NCBI GenBank assembly: GCA_022447065.1
Contig: JAKUUM010000016.1
Location: 1-35,862 of the forward strand
Reading direction: 5' to 3'
Length of the DNA: 35,862 bases
From: SAR86 cluster bacterium
GTDB lineage: Bacteria; Pseudomonadota; Gammaproteobacteria; Magnimaribacterales; Magnimaribacteraceae
Positions 9,012 through 18,061 of this stretch are shown here, piece by piece. A program made the position numbers and the translations under genes. How positions within the stretch are numbered: the stretch's first letter is position 1; every line of letters starts with the position of its first letter. The notes under the pieces are model-generated. The model had not been told where the DNA came from. It ran no database searches and worked only from the letters and a program-made list of their open reading frames with translations.

Positions 9012-10091
9012 CTATAGGTTTTCTCTTTCAAAGAGTTTCATGAACTCTATTAGAGCTTCAACTCCTTCCTCAGGCATGGCATTGTAAATGCTTGCCCTCA
9101 TGCCTCCTACTGATCTATGTCCTTTTAATTCTAATAAACCATTTCTAGATGAGTCCGATAAAAACTTACTATTTAAATCTTCCCTCTCTAATAAGAATGG
9201 TATATTCATAATTGATCTTGAAGATTCTTCAATCTTATTTGCGTATAAGTCGGATTGATCTATGAAGTCATAAAGTTTTTTTGCTTTCTTTTGGTTGATT
9301 TGTCCTATGGCCTTCAGTCCACCTTTTCCTTTTAACCATTGAAAAACTTTACCTGCTACATACCAAGAAAAGGTTGGAGGAGTATTAAACATTGAAGAAC
9401 TCTCTTCCAATAAAGAATAATTCATAACAGAAGGGGTAAAATCTTGTGCAGAGCCTAGTAATTCTTTCCTAACGATGACAAATCCCAATCCAGCTGGACC
9501 TATATTCTTTTGAGCCCCCCCATAAATTAGGCCAAAAGATCCAACGTTTATTGGTTCAGAAAGAATGCTAGAAGAATAATCTGCAACTAGAGGGGTAGTT
9601 TCTTCTTTAATATCTCTTAATGCTATTCCACCAATAGTTTCATTTGGTGTTATATGTATGTAGTCAGAATTACCAGATATTTCCCAGTTAGACTGAGGTG
9701 GAAAAAAAGAAAAATTCGTTTCTTCAGAAGAAGCAGCAATTTTCACATTTGTATATTTTATGGCTTCCTTAATAGATCTCTTTGCCCAATATCCAGAATT
9801 AACATAACTTGCTTCCCTTTTTTTAGAAGAAAGATTTAAAGGTATGGCAGCATTTTGTAAAGTAGCTCCACCGTGAGTAAATAGAACCGCATAAGACTCA
9901 GGAATACCTAATAGATCTCGAAAATCCTCTTCTGCTTTTAAAGCTAGCTCTTGGTAATCATCACTTCTGTGACTGATCTCAATGACAGATAAACCTTTCC
10001 CTTTCCAATCTAATAATTCTTCTTTTACCTCTTCTAAAACACTAGTAGGAATAGCAGACGGTCCTGCGCCAAAGTTGAATTTTCTTGTCAT
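9012..10091 (-). CDS. serC: phosphoserine aminotransferase
   Basis: Makes 3-phosphoserine from 3-phosphohydroxypyruvate and also serves pyridoxal phosphate synthesis through 4-phosphohydroxythreonine. The 359-residue protein begins with the family's NFGAGPSAIP, has HGGAT for phosphate binding, D171 (VADYSSS) and the PLP lysine K195 in YGGAQKNIGPAG. C-terminal GGMRASIYNA is also typical. It lies 40 bases downstream of gyrA, as in Pseudomonas. All expected catalytic residues are present. Confidence 0.96.
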   Translation of the reverse strand: MTRKFNFGAGPSAIPTSVLEEVKEELLDWKGKGLSVIEISHRSDDYQELALKAEEDFRDLLGIPESYAVLFTHGGATLQNAAIPLNLSSKKREASYVNSGYWAKRSIKEAIKYTNVKIAASSEETNFSFFPPQSNWEISGNSDYIHITPNETIGGIALRDIKEETTPLVADYSSSILSEPINVGSFGLIYGGAQKNIGPAGLGFVIVRKELLGSAQDFTPSVMNYSLLEESSSMFNTPPTFSWYVAGKVFQWLKGKGGLKAIGQINQKKAKKLYDFIDQSDLYANKIEESSRSIMNIPFLLEREDLNSKFLSDSSRNGLLELKGHRSVGGMRASIYNAMPEEGVEALIEFMKLFERENL

Positions 10092-10131
10092 TTCTTTGAA
10101 TCAGATTTCTATTATTAAAAAAAATAAAGCT

Positions 10132-12678
10132 TTAGGTCTCTTCAATGAATTCTTCACTTATAGGAGCCAGGCTAATTAAATTTTCTCCATCCTTTAATTT
10201 AATTACAGTAACCCCTTGAGTATTCCTTCCTATCACATTAATTTCTGAAACCTTAGTACGAACCAGCATACCTTTATTAGTGATTAACATAACCTGATCT
10301 TCATTAGAAACTTGGGCTGCGCCGATTAACTGTCCATTTCTTTTTGAGGTTTGCATGGCGATAACCCCTTTAGCTCCTCTTCTTGTCTTCCTAAAGTCAC
10401 CAGAGATTGATCTTTTACCAAATCCATTCTCACTGACTGTAAGTATTGTCGTTTCTTCTTCGGGGATTATCAGTGCAATGACCTTTTGATCTTTATCAAG
10501 TTTTATTCCTCTAACTCCTTGAGCACTTCTTCCCATGGATCTCACTTCAGATTCAGAAAAATGTGCTGCCTTACCAGCATTAGAAACCAACATAACGAAT
10601 TTCTTACCATCGGTAACAGTCGTCCCTACAAGTTCATCGTCACCTACTAAAGTGATAGCTCTCTTCCCTCCTTTCCTTCTATTAGAAAATTCGGTTAAAG
10701 GTGTTTTTTTGACTGTTCCAGAGTTGGTTGCCATTAAAACAAAATGACCTTCCTTATAGTCTTCAACACGAACCATGCTGGTTATGCGTTCATTTTCTTT
10801 TAGTTGAATTAGGTTAACTAAAGGTCTGCCTTTGGCAGTTCTTCCTGCTGAAGGAATATCATAAACTTTTAACCAATAAACCTGTCCAAGATTTGAAAAA
10901 CAGAGAAGTGTTGTGTGAGTATTAGCTACTAATAATTGTTCAACAAAATCTTCTTCTTTAACAGAGGCAGCAGTTTTTCCAGTCCCTCCTCTCCTTTGCG
11001 ACCTATATTCATCTAGCGGTTGTGTTTTTGCATATCCTTCATGAGAAATGGTAACTACCCTATCTTCAGGAGTTATCAGATCTTCCTCACTTAAATCGCC
11101 CACAGCATCTTGGATTTCGGTTTTTCTTTCATCTTTGTATTGCGTTTGAATTTCTCTGAGCTCATCACAAACAATTTCAATCAATTTAGACTTATCAGAA
11201 AGTATCGCCATTAAAGATGTTATTAGATCAACTATTTCTTCATATTCTTTGATGAGCCTATCTTGTTCCAAGCCAGTTAATCTTTGCAGACGCATATCCA
11301 AGATAGCTTGAGCTTGATTTTCTGATAATTGGTAACTTTTTCCAATTAAACCCACCTTTTTATCGAGGTGATCTGGACGACATGCTTCAGTTCCAGCTTT
11401 CTTTAACATCTTAGTAACACTTCCTGCTTTCCACTTTTTTGAAATTAATTTAGCTTTAGCTTCATTCCCATCTTTTGATTTCTTAATTAAACTAATCATT
11501 GGATCAATATTAGATAAAGCAATTGTAAGACCTTCTAAAATATGACCTCTTTCTCTTGCTCTTTTGAGTTCAAAAATTGTTCTTTTCGAAACAATTTCCT
11601 TTCTGAAATTAAAGAAGATACTTAGAATTTCTTTAAGGTTAAGTAACTTTGGTTCTGTCCCTACTAAAGCAACGTTATTGATACCAAAAACAGTTTGCAT
11701 TTGAGTTTGTTTAAATAAATTATTCAGAACAACATCTGCTATCGTTCCTGATCTCAATTCAACAACTATCCTGACAGGATTATCTTTATCAGATTCATCT
11801 CGAATTTCTCTAATACCTTCAATTTTTTTATCTCTCATCAAATGAGCTATGTTTTCAACTAATCTAGCTTTATTCACCATATAAGGTAATTCAGTAATTA
11901 CTATCTGAGGTTTGCCTTCTTCTTCTCCCTCTATTTTAGTTTTAGCTCTTATCTGCACTTTTCCCTTACCTGTTGCATAAGCGCTACGAATTCCTGCCCT
12001 CCCATTGATTAGTCCTCCGGTAGGAAAGTCAGGTCCCGGTATAAGCTTTAGTAATTCATCTAAAGAGATTTCAGGGTTATCGATAAAGGCAAGACAAGCA
12101 GAGACTGATTCATCTAAATTATGTGGGGCCATATTCGTTGCCATTCCTACGGCTATTCCAGAAGAACCATTAATTAGTAAGTTTGGGATTCTTGCAGATA
12201 AAACATCTGGCATCGTTTCCTGACCGTCATAATTTTCTATAAAATTGACAGTTTCTTTATCTAAATCAACTAAAAGCTCATGGGCTATCCTAGACATCCT
12301 GGCTTCTGTATATCTTGCAGCTGCAGGAGGATCTCCATCCATAGAGCCAAAATTACCTTGCTTGTCAATGAGCATGTATCTCAAACTCCACCATTGCCCC
12401 ATTCTTACCATGGTTTCATAAGCTGCTGTATCTCCATGGGGATGATATTTACCGGTCACGTCTCCCACAATTCTCATACATTTCTTATGAGGTTTGTTCC
12501 AGTCATTATTTAGAACATGCATGGCATATAAGATTCTTCTATGAACAGGTTTTAAACCATCTCTAGCATCAGGAAGAGCCCTCCCTACAATCACATGCAT
12601 TGCATAATTTAAATAGGATTCTTTAAGATCGTCCTCTAGCTTAATTGGTACAATTTCTTTTGCTGCTATTTCACCCAT
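10132..12678 (-). CDS. gyrA: DNA gyrase subunit A
   Basis: Breakage-reunion subunit of gyrase. The catalytic tyrosine is Y123 in AARYTEARM. The region corresponding to the quinolone pocket reads [12 protein letters not shown], so the residues equivalent to E. coli S83 and D87 are Thr84 and Glu88. The C-terminal pinwheel begins after the GyrA box, which here is QRRGGTG rather than QRRGGKG. Length is 848 residues against about 875 in E. coli; the shortfall includes the acidic C-terminal tail, which is very short (EEFIEET). A good Shine-Dalgarno, GAGG 5 bases before ATG, supports the start. It leads the aromatic supraoperon. Confidence 0.97.
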   Translation of the reverse strand: MGEIAAKEIVPIKLEDDLKESYLNYAMHVIVGRALPDARDGLKPVHRRILYAMHVLNNDWNKPHKKCMRIVGDVTGKYHPHGDTAAYETMVRMGQWWSLRYMLIDKQGNFGSMDGDPPAAARYTEARMSRIAHELLVDLDKETVNFIENYDGQETMPDVLSARIPNLLINGSSGIAVGMATNMAPHNLDESVSACLAFIDNPEISLDELLKLIPGPDFPTGGLINGRAGIRSAYATGKGKVQIRAKTKIEGEEEGKPQIVITELPYMVNKARLVENIAHLMRDKKIEGIREIRDESDKDNPVRIVVELRSGTIADVVLNNLFKQTQMQTVFGINNVALVGTEPKLLNLKEILSIFFNFRKEIVSKRTIFELKRARERGHILEGLTIALSNIDPMISLIKKSKDGNEAKAKLISKKWKAGSVTKMLKKAGTEACRPDHLDKKVGLIGKSYQLSENQAQAILDMRLQRLTGLEQDRLIKEYEEIVDLITSLMAILSDKSKLIEIVCDELREIQTQYKDERKTEIQDAVGDLSEEDLITPEDRVVTISHEGYAKTQPLDEYRSQRRGGTGKTAASVKEEDFVEQLLVANTHTTLLCFSNLGQVYWLKVYDIPSAGRTAKGRPLVNLIQLKENERITSMVRVEDYKEGHFVLMATNSGTVKKTPLTEFSNRRKGGKRAITLVGDDELVGTTVTDGKKFVMLVSNAGKAAHFSESEVRSMGRSAQGVRGIKLDKDQKVIALIIPEEETTILTVSENGFGKRSISGDFRKTRRGAKGVIAMQTSKRNGQLIGAAQVSNEDQVMLITNKGMLVRTKVSEINVIGRNTQGVTVIKLKDGENLISLAPISEEFIEET

Positions 12679-12715
12679 ATTTCCTCAGTTTAGTAAGCTT
12701 CTGAATTAAAAGATA

Positions 12716-12735
12716 TATAAGCTAAGATGCTTATA
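12716..12735. repeat. short inverted repeat in the gyrA leader
   Basis: TATAAGC and GCTTATA form a perfect 7-base inverted repeat around a 6-base loop, 38 bases upstream of the gyrA start. No T-run follows on the minus strand, so it is not an obvious terminator. If the promoter proposed at 12743-12770 is right, this hairpin would sit at the very 5' end of the gyrA transcript, where it could stabilise the mRNA or act as an operator. The arm is AT-rich and could be chance. Confidence 0.35.
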
Positions 12736-12742
12736 GATAAAG

Positions 12743-12770
12743 ATTTTTTTAGTATTAAATGAAGTGTCAA
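12743..12770 (-). promoter_or_regulatory. candidate gyrA promoter
   Basis: On the minus strand a perfect TTGACA -35 box (12765-12770) is followed after 16 bases by AAAAAT (12743-12748), which matches 4 of 6 in the -10 consensus. An alternative extended -10 (TGGTAAAAT) lies about 20 bases further upstream. The 160-base gap between pntB and gyrA is the most likely place for the supraoperon's main promoter. Prediction by eye only. Confidence 0.35.
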
Positions 12771-12838
12771 TTTGGGGTAGAATTTTACCATATTTTATAG
12801 TCAAAATGAGCCCAAAATGGACCTATTTTTAGAGCTTT

Positions 12839-14248
12839 TTAACCCTTGAACTCTGCAACCAAGGAAGAGACGGATTCCTTTGCATCTCCGAATAACATTC
12901 TCGTATTAGATTTGAAAAATAAGGGATTTTTTATGCCAGCAAAGCCAGTTGCCATCGATCTTTTCAAGACAAAAGCTGTCTTAGCTTTGTCTACTTCAAT
13001 AATTGGCATTCCATAAATTGGACTTCTTTCATTTTCTTTGGCATCGGGATTAACGACATCATTTGCACCAATAACAATACAAACGTCAATTGTATCCATT
13101 ATTGGATTGACATCTTCCGGCTCGACTAGGACATCATAAGAAACATTAGCCTCTGCTAAAAGTACATTCATGTGCCCAGGCATACGACCTGCAACGGGAT
13201 GAATAGCATATTTAACTTCTGCTCCATTGGCTTCTAAAAGCTCACCCAATTCTCTAACAGAATGTTGGGCTTGGGCCACAGCCATTCCATAACCCGGCAC
13301 AATTAAAACCGAGGTAGCAGCTTCCAGAATTAAATAAGTATCAGCTATGTTGATTGGTCTTACTTCACCTTGAACTTCATTTCTTTCAACTCCAGTATCT
13401 TTAACAGCTCCGAAGCCACTAAAGAGTACGTTTGCTAAGGATCGATTCATTGCCTTGCACATTATGTTGGTTAGAATAAGTCCACTTGCTCCTACCAATG
13501 CACCTGCAACAATTAATACATTATTTAAAATTACAAATCCAGCAGCACAAGCAGCTAATCCAGAAAAACTGTTTAAAAGAGCTATAACTACAGGCATATC
13601 AGCACCACCTATAGGGACAACGAACAATACGCCCAATAAGAAAGCTAGCAAACAAATGAAACCCAAAATTTGAAATTGATTTTCCGTAAACATTCCTTGC
13701 ATATAGATCATTTCTAAGCCTGCAAAAAGAAGCAAGCCAAGCAGAAGGCTGTTTACAATTTGTTGTCCTTTGTAAAGGAAAGGGTTTCCTCTGATGGTCT
13801 CAGATAGTTTACCCCAAGCTATTAAACTACCTGAAAAAGTAACACCTCCTATTAAAACGGTAAGATAAATAGCTATCAAAAGAGCCGGATTTTGGTTTAC
13901 CCCATTGAGATACTCTGCTGATCCAACTAATAAACTTGCTATTCCTCCAAAGCCATTGAAAAGAGCCACCATCTCTGGCATAGCAGTTATCTTTATCTTA
14001 ATTGCAGCAAAATAACCTATCGAAGCACCAATACATACTCCAACTATAATCCAAGTAAAATCTATAATACTTTGGTCTAGGAGAGTGACTAAAACCGCAA
14101 GAAGCATTCCTGAAGAAGAAACCAAGTTGCCTCGCTTTGCTGTTTCAGGAGAGCTTAACAACTTTAAACCAAAGATGAAGAGCATAGAAGCTAGTATGTA
14201 AGTTAAATTTACAACTACTGAAGTATTAAATTGATCAGAAAATATCAT
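12839..14248 (-). CDS. pntB: NAD(P) transhydrogenase subunit beta
   Basis: Inner-membrane and NADP(H)-binding subunit of proton-translocating transhydrogenase, which uses the proton gradient to make NADPH from NADH. The first ~270 residues are a series of membrane helices. The C-terminal ~180 residues are domain III, with the VPGYGMAVAQAQ fingerprint, IHPVAGRMPGHMNVLLAEA and GANDVVNP loops, and KRSMATGFAG, all of which touch NADP. Length 469 residues is normal. Its ATG overlaps the TGA of the preceding small subunit by 4 bases. Confidence 0.96.
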   Translation of the reverse strand: MIFSDQFNTSVVVNLTYILASMLFIFGLKLLSSPETAKRGNLVSSSGMLLAVLVTLLDQSIIDFTWIIVGVCIGASIGYFAAIKIKITAMPEMVALFNGFGGIASLLVGSAEYLNGVNQNPALLIAIYLTVLIGGVTFSGSLIAWGKLSETIRGNPFLYKGQQIVNSLLLGLLLFAGLEMIYMQGMFTENQFQILGFICLLAFLLGVLFVVPIGGADMPVVIALLNSFSGLAACAAGFVILNNVLIVAGALVGASGLILTNIMCKAMNRSLANVLFSGFGAVKDTGVERNEVQGEVRPINIADTYLILEAATSVLIVPGYGMAVAQAQHSVRELGELLEANGAEVKYAIHPVAGRMPGHMNVLLAEANVSYDVLVEPEDVNPIMDTIDVCIVIGANDVVNPDAKENERSPIYGMPIIEVDKAKTAFVLKRSMATGFAGIKNPLFFKSNTRMLFGDAKESVSSLVAEFKG

Positions 14249-14541
14249 TCAGTTTTCTTCTTCTTAAACATACCTAGCATACGATTGGTTACTAGATATC
14301 CTCCAACTACATTGATGGTCGCAAAAGCTACTGCTGCAGTTCCCAATAAAACAGTTAAAGGCTGGGAAGAAAAACCAGAACCCGAGGCAAGTAAGGCCCC
14401 TACTAAAGTTATTCCTGAAATTGCATTTGCACCTGACATAAGAGGTGTGTGAAGTAAAGATGGTACTTTTGAAATAAGTTCAAAACCTAGAAAAATGCTT
14501 AAAACAAGAACAAATAAGAGTAAAATTATTTGAGTTTCCAT
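14245..14541 (-). CDS. pntAb: NAD(P) transhydrogenase subunit alpha 2 (membrane part)
   Basis: A 98-residue membrane protein with about three hydrophobic helices, corresponding to the C-terminal membrane region of E. coli PntA. The segment HTPLMSGANAISGI is the conserved hallmark of this piece. In this organism PntA is split in two, as in Rhodospirillum and many other bacteria. It follows the large alpha piece by 4 bases and overlaps pntB by 4 bases, so the three genes are clearly one translationally coupled operon. Confidence 0.93.
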   Translation of the reverse strand: METQIILLLFVLVLSIFLGFELISKVPSLLHTPLMSGANAISGITLVGALLASGSGFSSQPLTVLLGTAAVAFATINVVGGYLVTNRMLGMFKKKKTE

Positions 14542-14545
14542 ATAC

Positions 14546-15673
14546 TTAAATCCTTTCTTTAACCATTGGATTCACAATCTCTCCTCCGTGAGTCACAACA
14601 CATCCAGACAAAATCTCATCAGTAAGGTCAAAGTTAAATTCTTTCTTTTCTGAATCCCAGTATTCATCTAATAGGTTAAATAAATTATTTCCATAAACAA
14701 GGGAAGCATCCCTAGCAACCTCACCCGGGAAGTTCGCAAGTCCTACAATAGTTACTCCATTATGAATAATATATTCATTGGGGACTGATCCCTCAATATT
14801 TCCTCCAGAATTAACTGCCATATCTATTACTACACTCCCAGGCTTCATGGCTTCAATCATGTCTTTTGTGATTATTCTAGGTGCGGGTTTACCAAAAACT
14901 TGAGCGGTGCTAATAACAACATTGGACTGAGAACATACCTTTTTCATACCTTCTTGTTGCAATTTTATTTGTTCTTCAGAGAGTTCCTTCGCATAGCCTT
15001 GTTCTGTTTCTTCAGTGTCACCAATATCAATTTGAACAAACTTTGCTCCTAATGATTTTACTTGCTCCTCAACAGCCGGACGGGTATCAAAAGCTTCTAC
15101 CCTTGCCCCCAATCTTTTTGCAGTAGCTATAGCCTGCAAGCCCGCTACTCCAACTCCAATGACTAAAACCTTACTTGGAGATATAGTTCCTGCTGCTGTC
15201 ATCATCATAGGAAAAGATTTATTTAAACAACGTGAAGCTTCAATGACTGCAGCGTAACCCCCTAAATTTGCTTGAGAACTGAGAGCATCCATTTTCTGAG
15301 CTCTCGAAATTCGTGGAATTAATTCCATGCTAATACAACTAATATGAGAACTTGCAAACTCGTTAACCAATTCAATTTCATTAAAAGGATCTAAAAAACT
15401 AATATGGATTGAATTCTTTTTTAAAATCGAAATCTCTTCTTTTTTGGGCTTATTTATTCTGCATGTTATATCCGAGGAAGATAAAGAAGAATCCCTTTTG
15501 TTACTTATTAGGGCACCTGTTTCTTTATAAGAATCATCTGATAAGTACAGGGTTTTGCCTATTCCTGCTTCAACTTCAACTTTGATTCCTAACTCAACTA
15601 ACCTTTTTACTGTTTCTGGAAGTACAGAAACTCTATTTTCAGATTCCTCTTCTTTAGGAAAAAATATTTGCAC
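14546..15673 (-). CDS. pntAa: NAD(P) transhydrogenase subunit alpha 1 (NAD-binding part)
   Basis: The soluble NAD(H)-binding domain I (375 residues), related to alanine dehydrogenase. N-terminal PKEEESENRVSVLPETV is the family start, and the Rossmann motif GVGVAGLQAIATAKRLGARV lies near residue 172 with the NAD-selecting acid in AFDTRP. GSVVIDMAVNSGGN follows in the second lobe. The start codon is GTG at 15673; the protein aligns with family N-termini from this codon, so it is preferred despite a poor Shine-Dalgarno. It is divergent from ubiG across 75 bases. Confidence 0.95.
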   Translation of the reverse strand: MQIFFPKEEESENRVSVLPETVKRLVELGIKVEVEAGIGKTLYLSDDSYKETGALISNKRDSSLSSSDITCRINKPKKEEISILKKNSIHISFLDPFNEIELVNEFASSHISCISMELIPRISRAQKMDALSSQANLGGYAAVIEASRCLNKSFPMMMTAAGTISPSKVLVIGVGVAGLQAIATAKRLGARVEAFDTRPAVEEQVKSLGAKFVQIDIGDTEETEQGYAKELSEEQIKLQQEGMKKVCSQSNVVISTAQVFGKPAPRIITKDMIEAMKPGSVVIDMAVNSGGNIEGSVPNEYIIHNGVTIVGLANFPGEVARDASLVYGNNLFNLLDEYWDSEKKEFNFDLTDEILSGCVVTHGGEIVNPMVKERI

Positions 15674-15748
15674 TTTTTACGAACTGTTATTTAATGTTGG
15701 GAGCTTCTTTAATTTAACACAATATAAAAAAAGTCTCTGTACTCTTTT

Positions 15749-16468
15749 ATGACTAAAAAACAAAATATAGATCCTAAAGAAATAGAAAAGTTTGATGAAC
15801 TCGCCAAGACTTGGTGGGACACAAAAGGGGACTTTAAGTCTCTCCATCAAATCAACCCGATTAGAGTTAGCTTTATAGAAGAAAGAGTCGATTTAAGAAG
15901 CAAAAAGATCCTTGATGTGGGTTGTGGCGGAGGGCTTCTTTCTGAAGCCCTATCAAATTTAGGAGCTGAGGTGACTGCTATAGATGCTTCTGAGAAAACG
16001 ATAAATATAGCAAAGGCTCACGCTAAAGAAGTAAACAGCAAGGTTCATTACTTAAAAACTTCCACAGAAGAATTCTTAAATAAAAGACCGGAGTTAAAGT
16101 TTGATGTAATTACATGTCTAGAAATGTTAGAACACGTACCTGAACCTTCTCAAACAATCAAAGAATGTGCTTCTTTGTTGTCAGAAAATGGTGATCTCTT
16201 CTTATCAACTATTAATAGAAACCCTCGTTCTTATTTGTTCGCTGTATTAGGAGCCGAATACATTCTTAATCTTTTACCAAAAGGCACTCATGATTACTCA
16301 AAATTCATAAAACCTTCAGAGCTTTCAAGATGGATTAGAGCAGCAAACCTAAATCTTATCGAAATTATCGGTCTTAGCTATAACCCTATCACTGATAATT
16401 ATTGGTTAGGAGCAGATATTGGAGTTAACTATTTCATGCATGTTAAGAAGGTAGATGAAAGCTATTGA
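15749..16468 (+). CDS. ubiG: ubiquinone biosynthesis O-methyltransferase
   Basis: SAM-dependent enzyme that performs both O-methylations in ubiquinone synthesis. The 239-residue protein has the UbiG N-terminus (FDELAKTWWDTKGDFKSLH, then NPIR), SAM motif I ILDVGCGGG at 54-62, and an acidic end of strand 2 in TAIDAS. ITCLEMLEHVPEP is motif II, and GTHDYSKFIKPSEL is diagnostic for UbiG. It overlaps the downstream phosphatase by 14 bases. The UbiG-HAD phosphatase pair is conserved in Pseudomonas and relatives. Confidence 0.95.
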   Translation: MTKKQNIDPKEIEKFDELAKTWWDTKGDFKSLHQINPIRVSFIEERVDLRSKKILDVGCGGGLLSEALSNLGAEVTAIDASEKTINIAKAHAKEVNSKVHYLKTSTEEFLNKRPELKFDVITCLEMLEHVPEPSQTIKECASLLSENGDLFLSTINRNPRSYLFAVLGAEYILNLLPKGTHDYSKFIKPSELSRWIRAANLNLIEIIGLSYNPITDNYWLGADIGVNYFMHVKKVDESY

Positions 16469-17123
16469 ATTCATTGTCTTTGATTTAGATGGGACTTTGT
16501 TGGATACAGCTCAAGATTTTTTCTTAGCTGTAAATAAGTTAAGGTCCCAATACAATCTAGAACCATGTGAATTTGATGAGATTCGAAGTAGAGTTTCAGA
16601 AGGGGCTGTTAGCTTAGCAAGATATGCCTTCTGTTTAGATCCAGAAAATAAAGAAGAAATAGAATTTCACAGACAAGAACTTTTGGAAATTTATGAATCC
16701 TGTTGTCTAGATAAGACAACTCCTTTTGATGGCATAAATGAATTACTCGAGGAAATAAACAATGCAGACCTAAAGTGGGGAATAGTAACTAATAAGCCTA
16801 AGGTGTTTGCAAAAAGAATTGTTAGTCATTTCTTTATTCCCTATAAACCTCATTGTTTGATTTGTCCTGAACATACAGGAGAAAGAAAACCTAGCCCAAA
16901 AGGATTATTAAAAGCTTGTGAAGTTACTAAAAGCTTACCAAGCTCCTCGGTCTATATTGGAGATCATTCAATAGATATAGAAGCAGGTAAGAGAGCTAAA
17001 ATCATCACCATTGCAGCTGCTTATGGTTACATACCTCTTGGTCAATCTTGCTCAGAATGGCAAGCTGATTTTATTGCTGAATCTCCCCATCAGATTAAGA
17101 GTTTTATTCCTAGTATTAGCTGA
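16455..17123 (+). CDS. HAD-family phosphatase, MupP-like (or phosphoglycolate phosphatase)
   Basis: A 222-residue HAD hydrolase with nucleophile motif DLDGTLLDTA at 10-19 (D10 and D12), a helical cap (roughly 20-90), motif II in GIVTNKP, a lysine in ERKPSPKG, and motif III GDHSIDIEAG. The class is usually labelled Gph. The gene directly after ubiG in Pseudomonas is MupP, which dephosphorylates N-acetylmuramic acid 6-phosphate in the cell-wall recycling route through AmgK and MurU. Several stretches here (DPE in the cap, LICPEH, GYIPLG) look closer to MupP as I remember it than to E. coli Gph. The name is therefore left open. It begins inside ubiG and must be co-expressed with it. Confidence 0.75.
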   Translation: MKAIEFIVFDLDGTLLDTAQDFFLAVNKLRSQYNLEPCEFDEIRSRVSEGAVSLARYAFCLDPENKEEIEFHRQELLEIYESCCLDKTTPFDGINELLEEINNADLKWGIVTNKPKVFAKRIVSHFFIPYKPHCLICPEHTGERKPSPKGLLKACEVTKSLPSSSVYIGDHSIDIEAGKRAKIITIAAAYGYIPLGQSCSEWQADFIAESPHQIKSFIPSIS

Positions 17124-17137
17124 ATAATCAAACCTTC

Positions 17138-17339
17138 ATTTATAAAGCTCCAAGAAATTTATTAAAAAACAAGGTCATTCTCGTAAATGGAGGCGGTTAG
17201 AACTAAAATGAGAGCAGAAGCATATCCAGCTGAAGATCCTAAAACTCTCCCAAATCCAAAAGACATAATAAATGCCTTCTTATTACTTAAGGGAGAAGAC
17301 AGTTTGGATGTTTCTGGAAAATCTATTGAAGCCCAATAG
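17138..17339 (+). pseudogene. remnant of a YciK-type short-chain dehydrogenase
   Basis: The 200 bases after the phosphatase are not empty. In one frame, 17138-17197 read as YKAPRNLLKNKVILVNGGG and then stop: this is the N-terminus of an SDR up to the cofactor loop (normally VILVTGAGxGIG). In a second frame, 17193-17336 read as AVRTKMRAEAYPAEDP and continue through PNPKDIINAF to GKSIEAQ and a stop: this is the C-terminal end of YciK (NPGxxRTxMRAxAYP..., ending in DAQ or similar). About 17 and 48 residues survive of an expected ~245. The two pieces meet around 17183-17195, consistent with one large internal deletion plus a small frameshift. yciK is the next gene after ubiG-mupP in Pseudomonas, so position agrees. 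No ATG precedes the first piece. Its end overlaps rluB by 17 bases on the opposite strand. Confidence 0.8.
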
Positions 17340-18045
17340 ATTCTACTTGTTTCAAAGTTAACTCCTTAAAACTGCCTTGCTTAAGGTTAGCTGGAAGAAA
17401 TAGTCCTCCAAATCTTACTCTTTTTAATCTTGAAACCTGAAAACCTTGGCTTTCCCATAACCTTCTTACTTCTCTTGTTCTTCCCTCTAAAATAACCATC
17501 GCAAACCATTGGTTTGTTTTACCTTTTCTACCTGGTTGTACATCGGAAAATCTTGCCTTTCCATCTTCAAGGTTGATCCCTTCCATAAGTCTTTTGAGAT
17601 GAATTGTTTCTACTTGTCCATGAATTCTAGCTACATACTCTCTTTCAATATTAGAACTAGGGTGCATTAGTTTATTTGCAAGTTCTCCGTTATTAGTAAA
17701 CAACATTAACCCCGAAGAATTTATATCTAATCGGCCAACAGAAATCCACTTTCCATTCATAATATTAGGCAGTGATTGATAAATAGAAGGCCTGCCTTGA
17801 GGGTCTTTTTTAGAAGATATTTCCCCTACTCTCTTATGGTACATTAAAACTTTTAAGGGACGATTGCCTTCAGTTATCTCTACTTTTTTGCCATCTATTT
17901 CAATTAAATCTTTAAGAGAAATAAGCGATCCTAAAATGGCTTCTTGTCCATTAACTCTAACTCTTCCTTGTTTAATAAGTTTTTCAGCTTCACGTCTAGA
18001 TGCAATTCCTTGCCTAGACAGGACCTTTTGAATCCTTTCTTTCAT
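17323..18045 (-). CDS. rluB: 23S rRNA pseudouridine synthase B
   Basis: Modifies U2605 of 23S rRNA (E. coli numbering). An S4 RNA-binding domain occupies about 1-60 (ERIQKVLSRQGIASRREAE, then RVRVNG). The RsuA-type catalytic domain follows, with the catalytic aspartate in GRLDINSSGLMLFTN and the later RTREVRRLWES motif. An upstream TTG at 18117 would overlap scpB by 56 bases; the ATG at 18045 gives 240 residues and begins right at the S4 domain, so it is preferred. The scpA-scpB-rluB order is widely conserved. Confidence 0.93.
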   Translation of the reverse strand: MKERIQKVLSRQGIASRREAEKLIKQGRVRVNGQEAILGSLISLKDLIEIDGKKVEITEGNRPLKVLMYHKRVGEISSKKDPQGRPSIYQSLPNIMNGKWISVGRLDINSSGLMLFTNNGELANKLMHPSSNIEREYVARIHGQVETIHLKRLMEGINLEDGKARFSDVQPGRKGKTNQWFAMVILEGRTREVRRLWESQGFQVSRLKRVRFGGLFLPANLKQGSFKELTLKQVESIGLQ

Positions 18046-18061
18046 AAAAAAATTTCTTGCG

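Noticed and set aside
9007-9031. TTG at 9031 as the pheA start
   Set aside because: It overlaps serC by 20 bases and adds residues without family counterpart; the ATG at 9007 fits better.
17187-17339. Possible 50-residue microprotein starting at ATG 17187
   Set aside because: Its whole sequence matches the C-terminus of YciK-type dehydrogenases and the matching N-terminus lies just upstream, so a gene remnant explains it better. Expression is not excluded.
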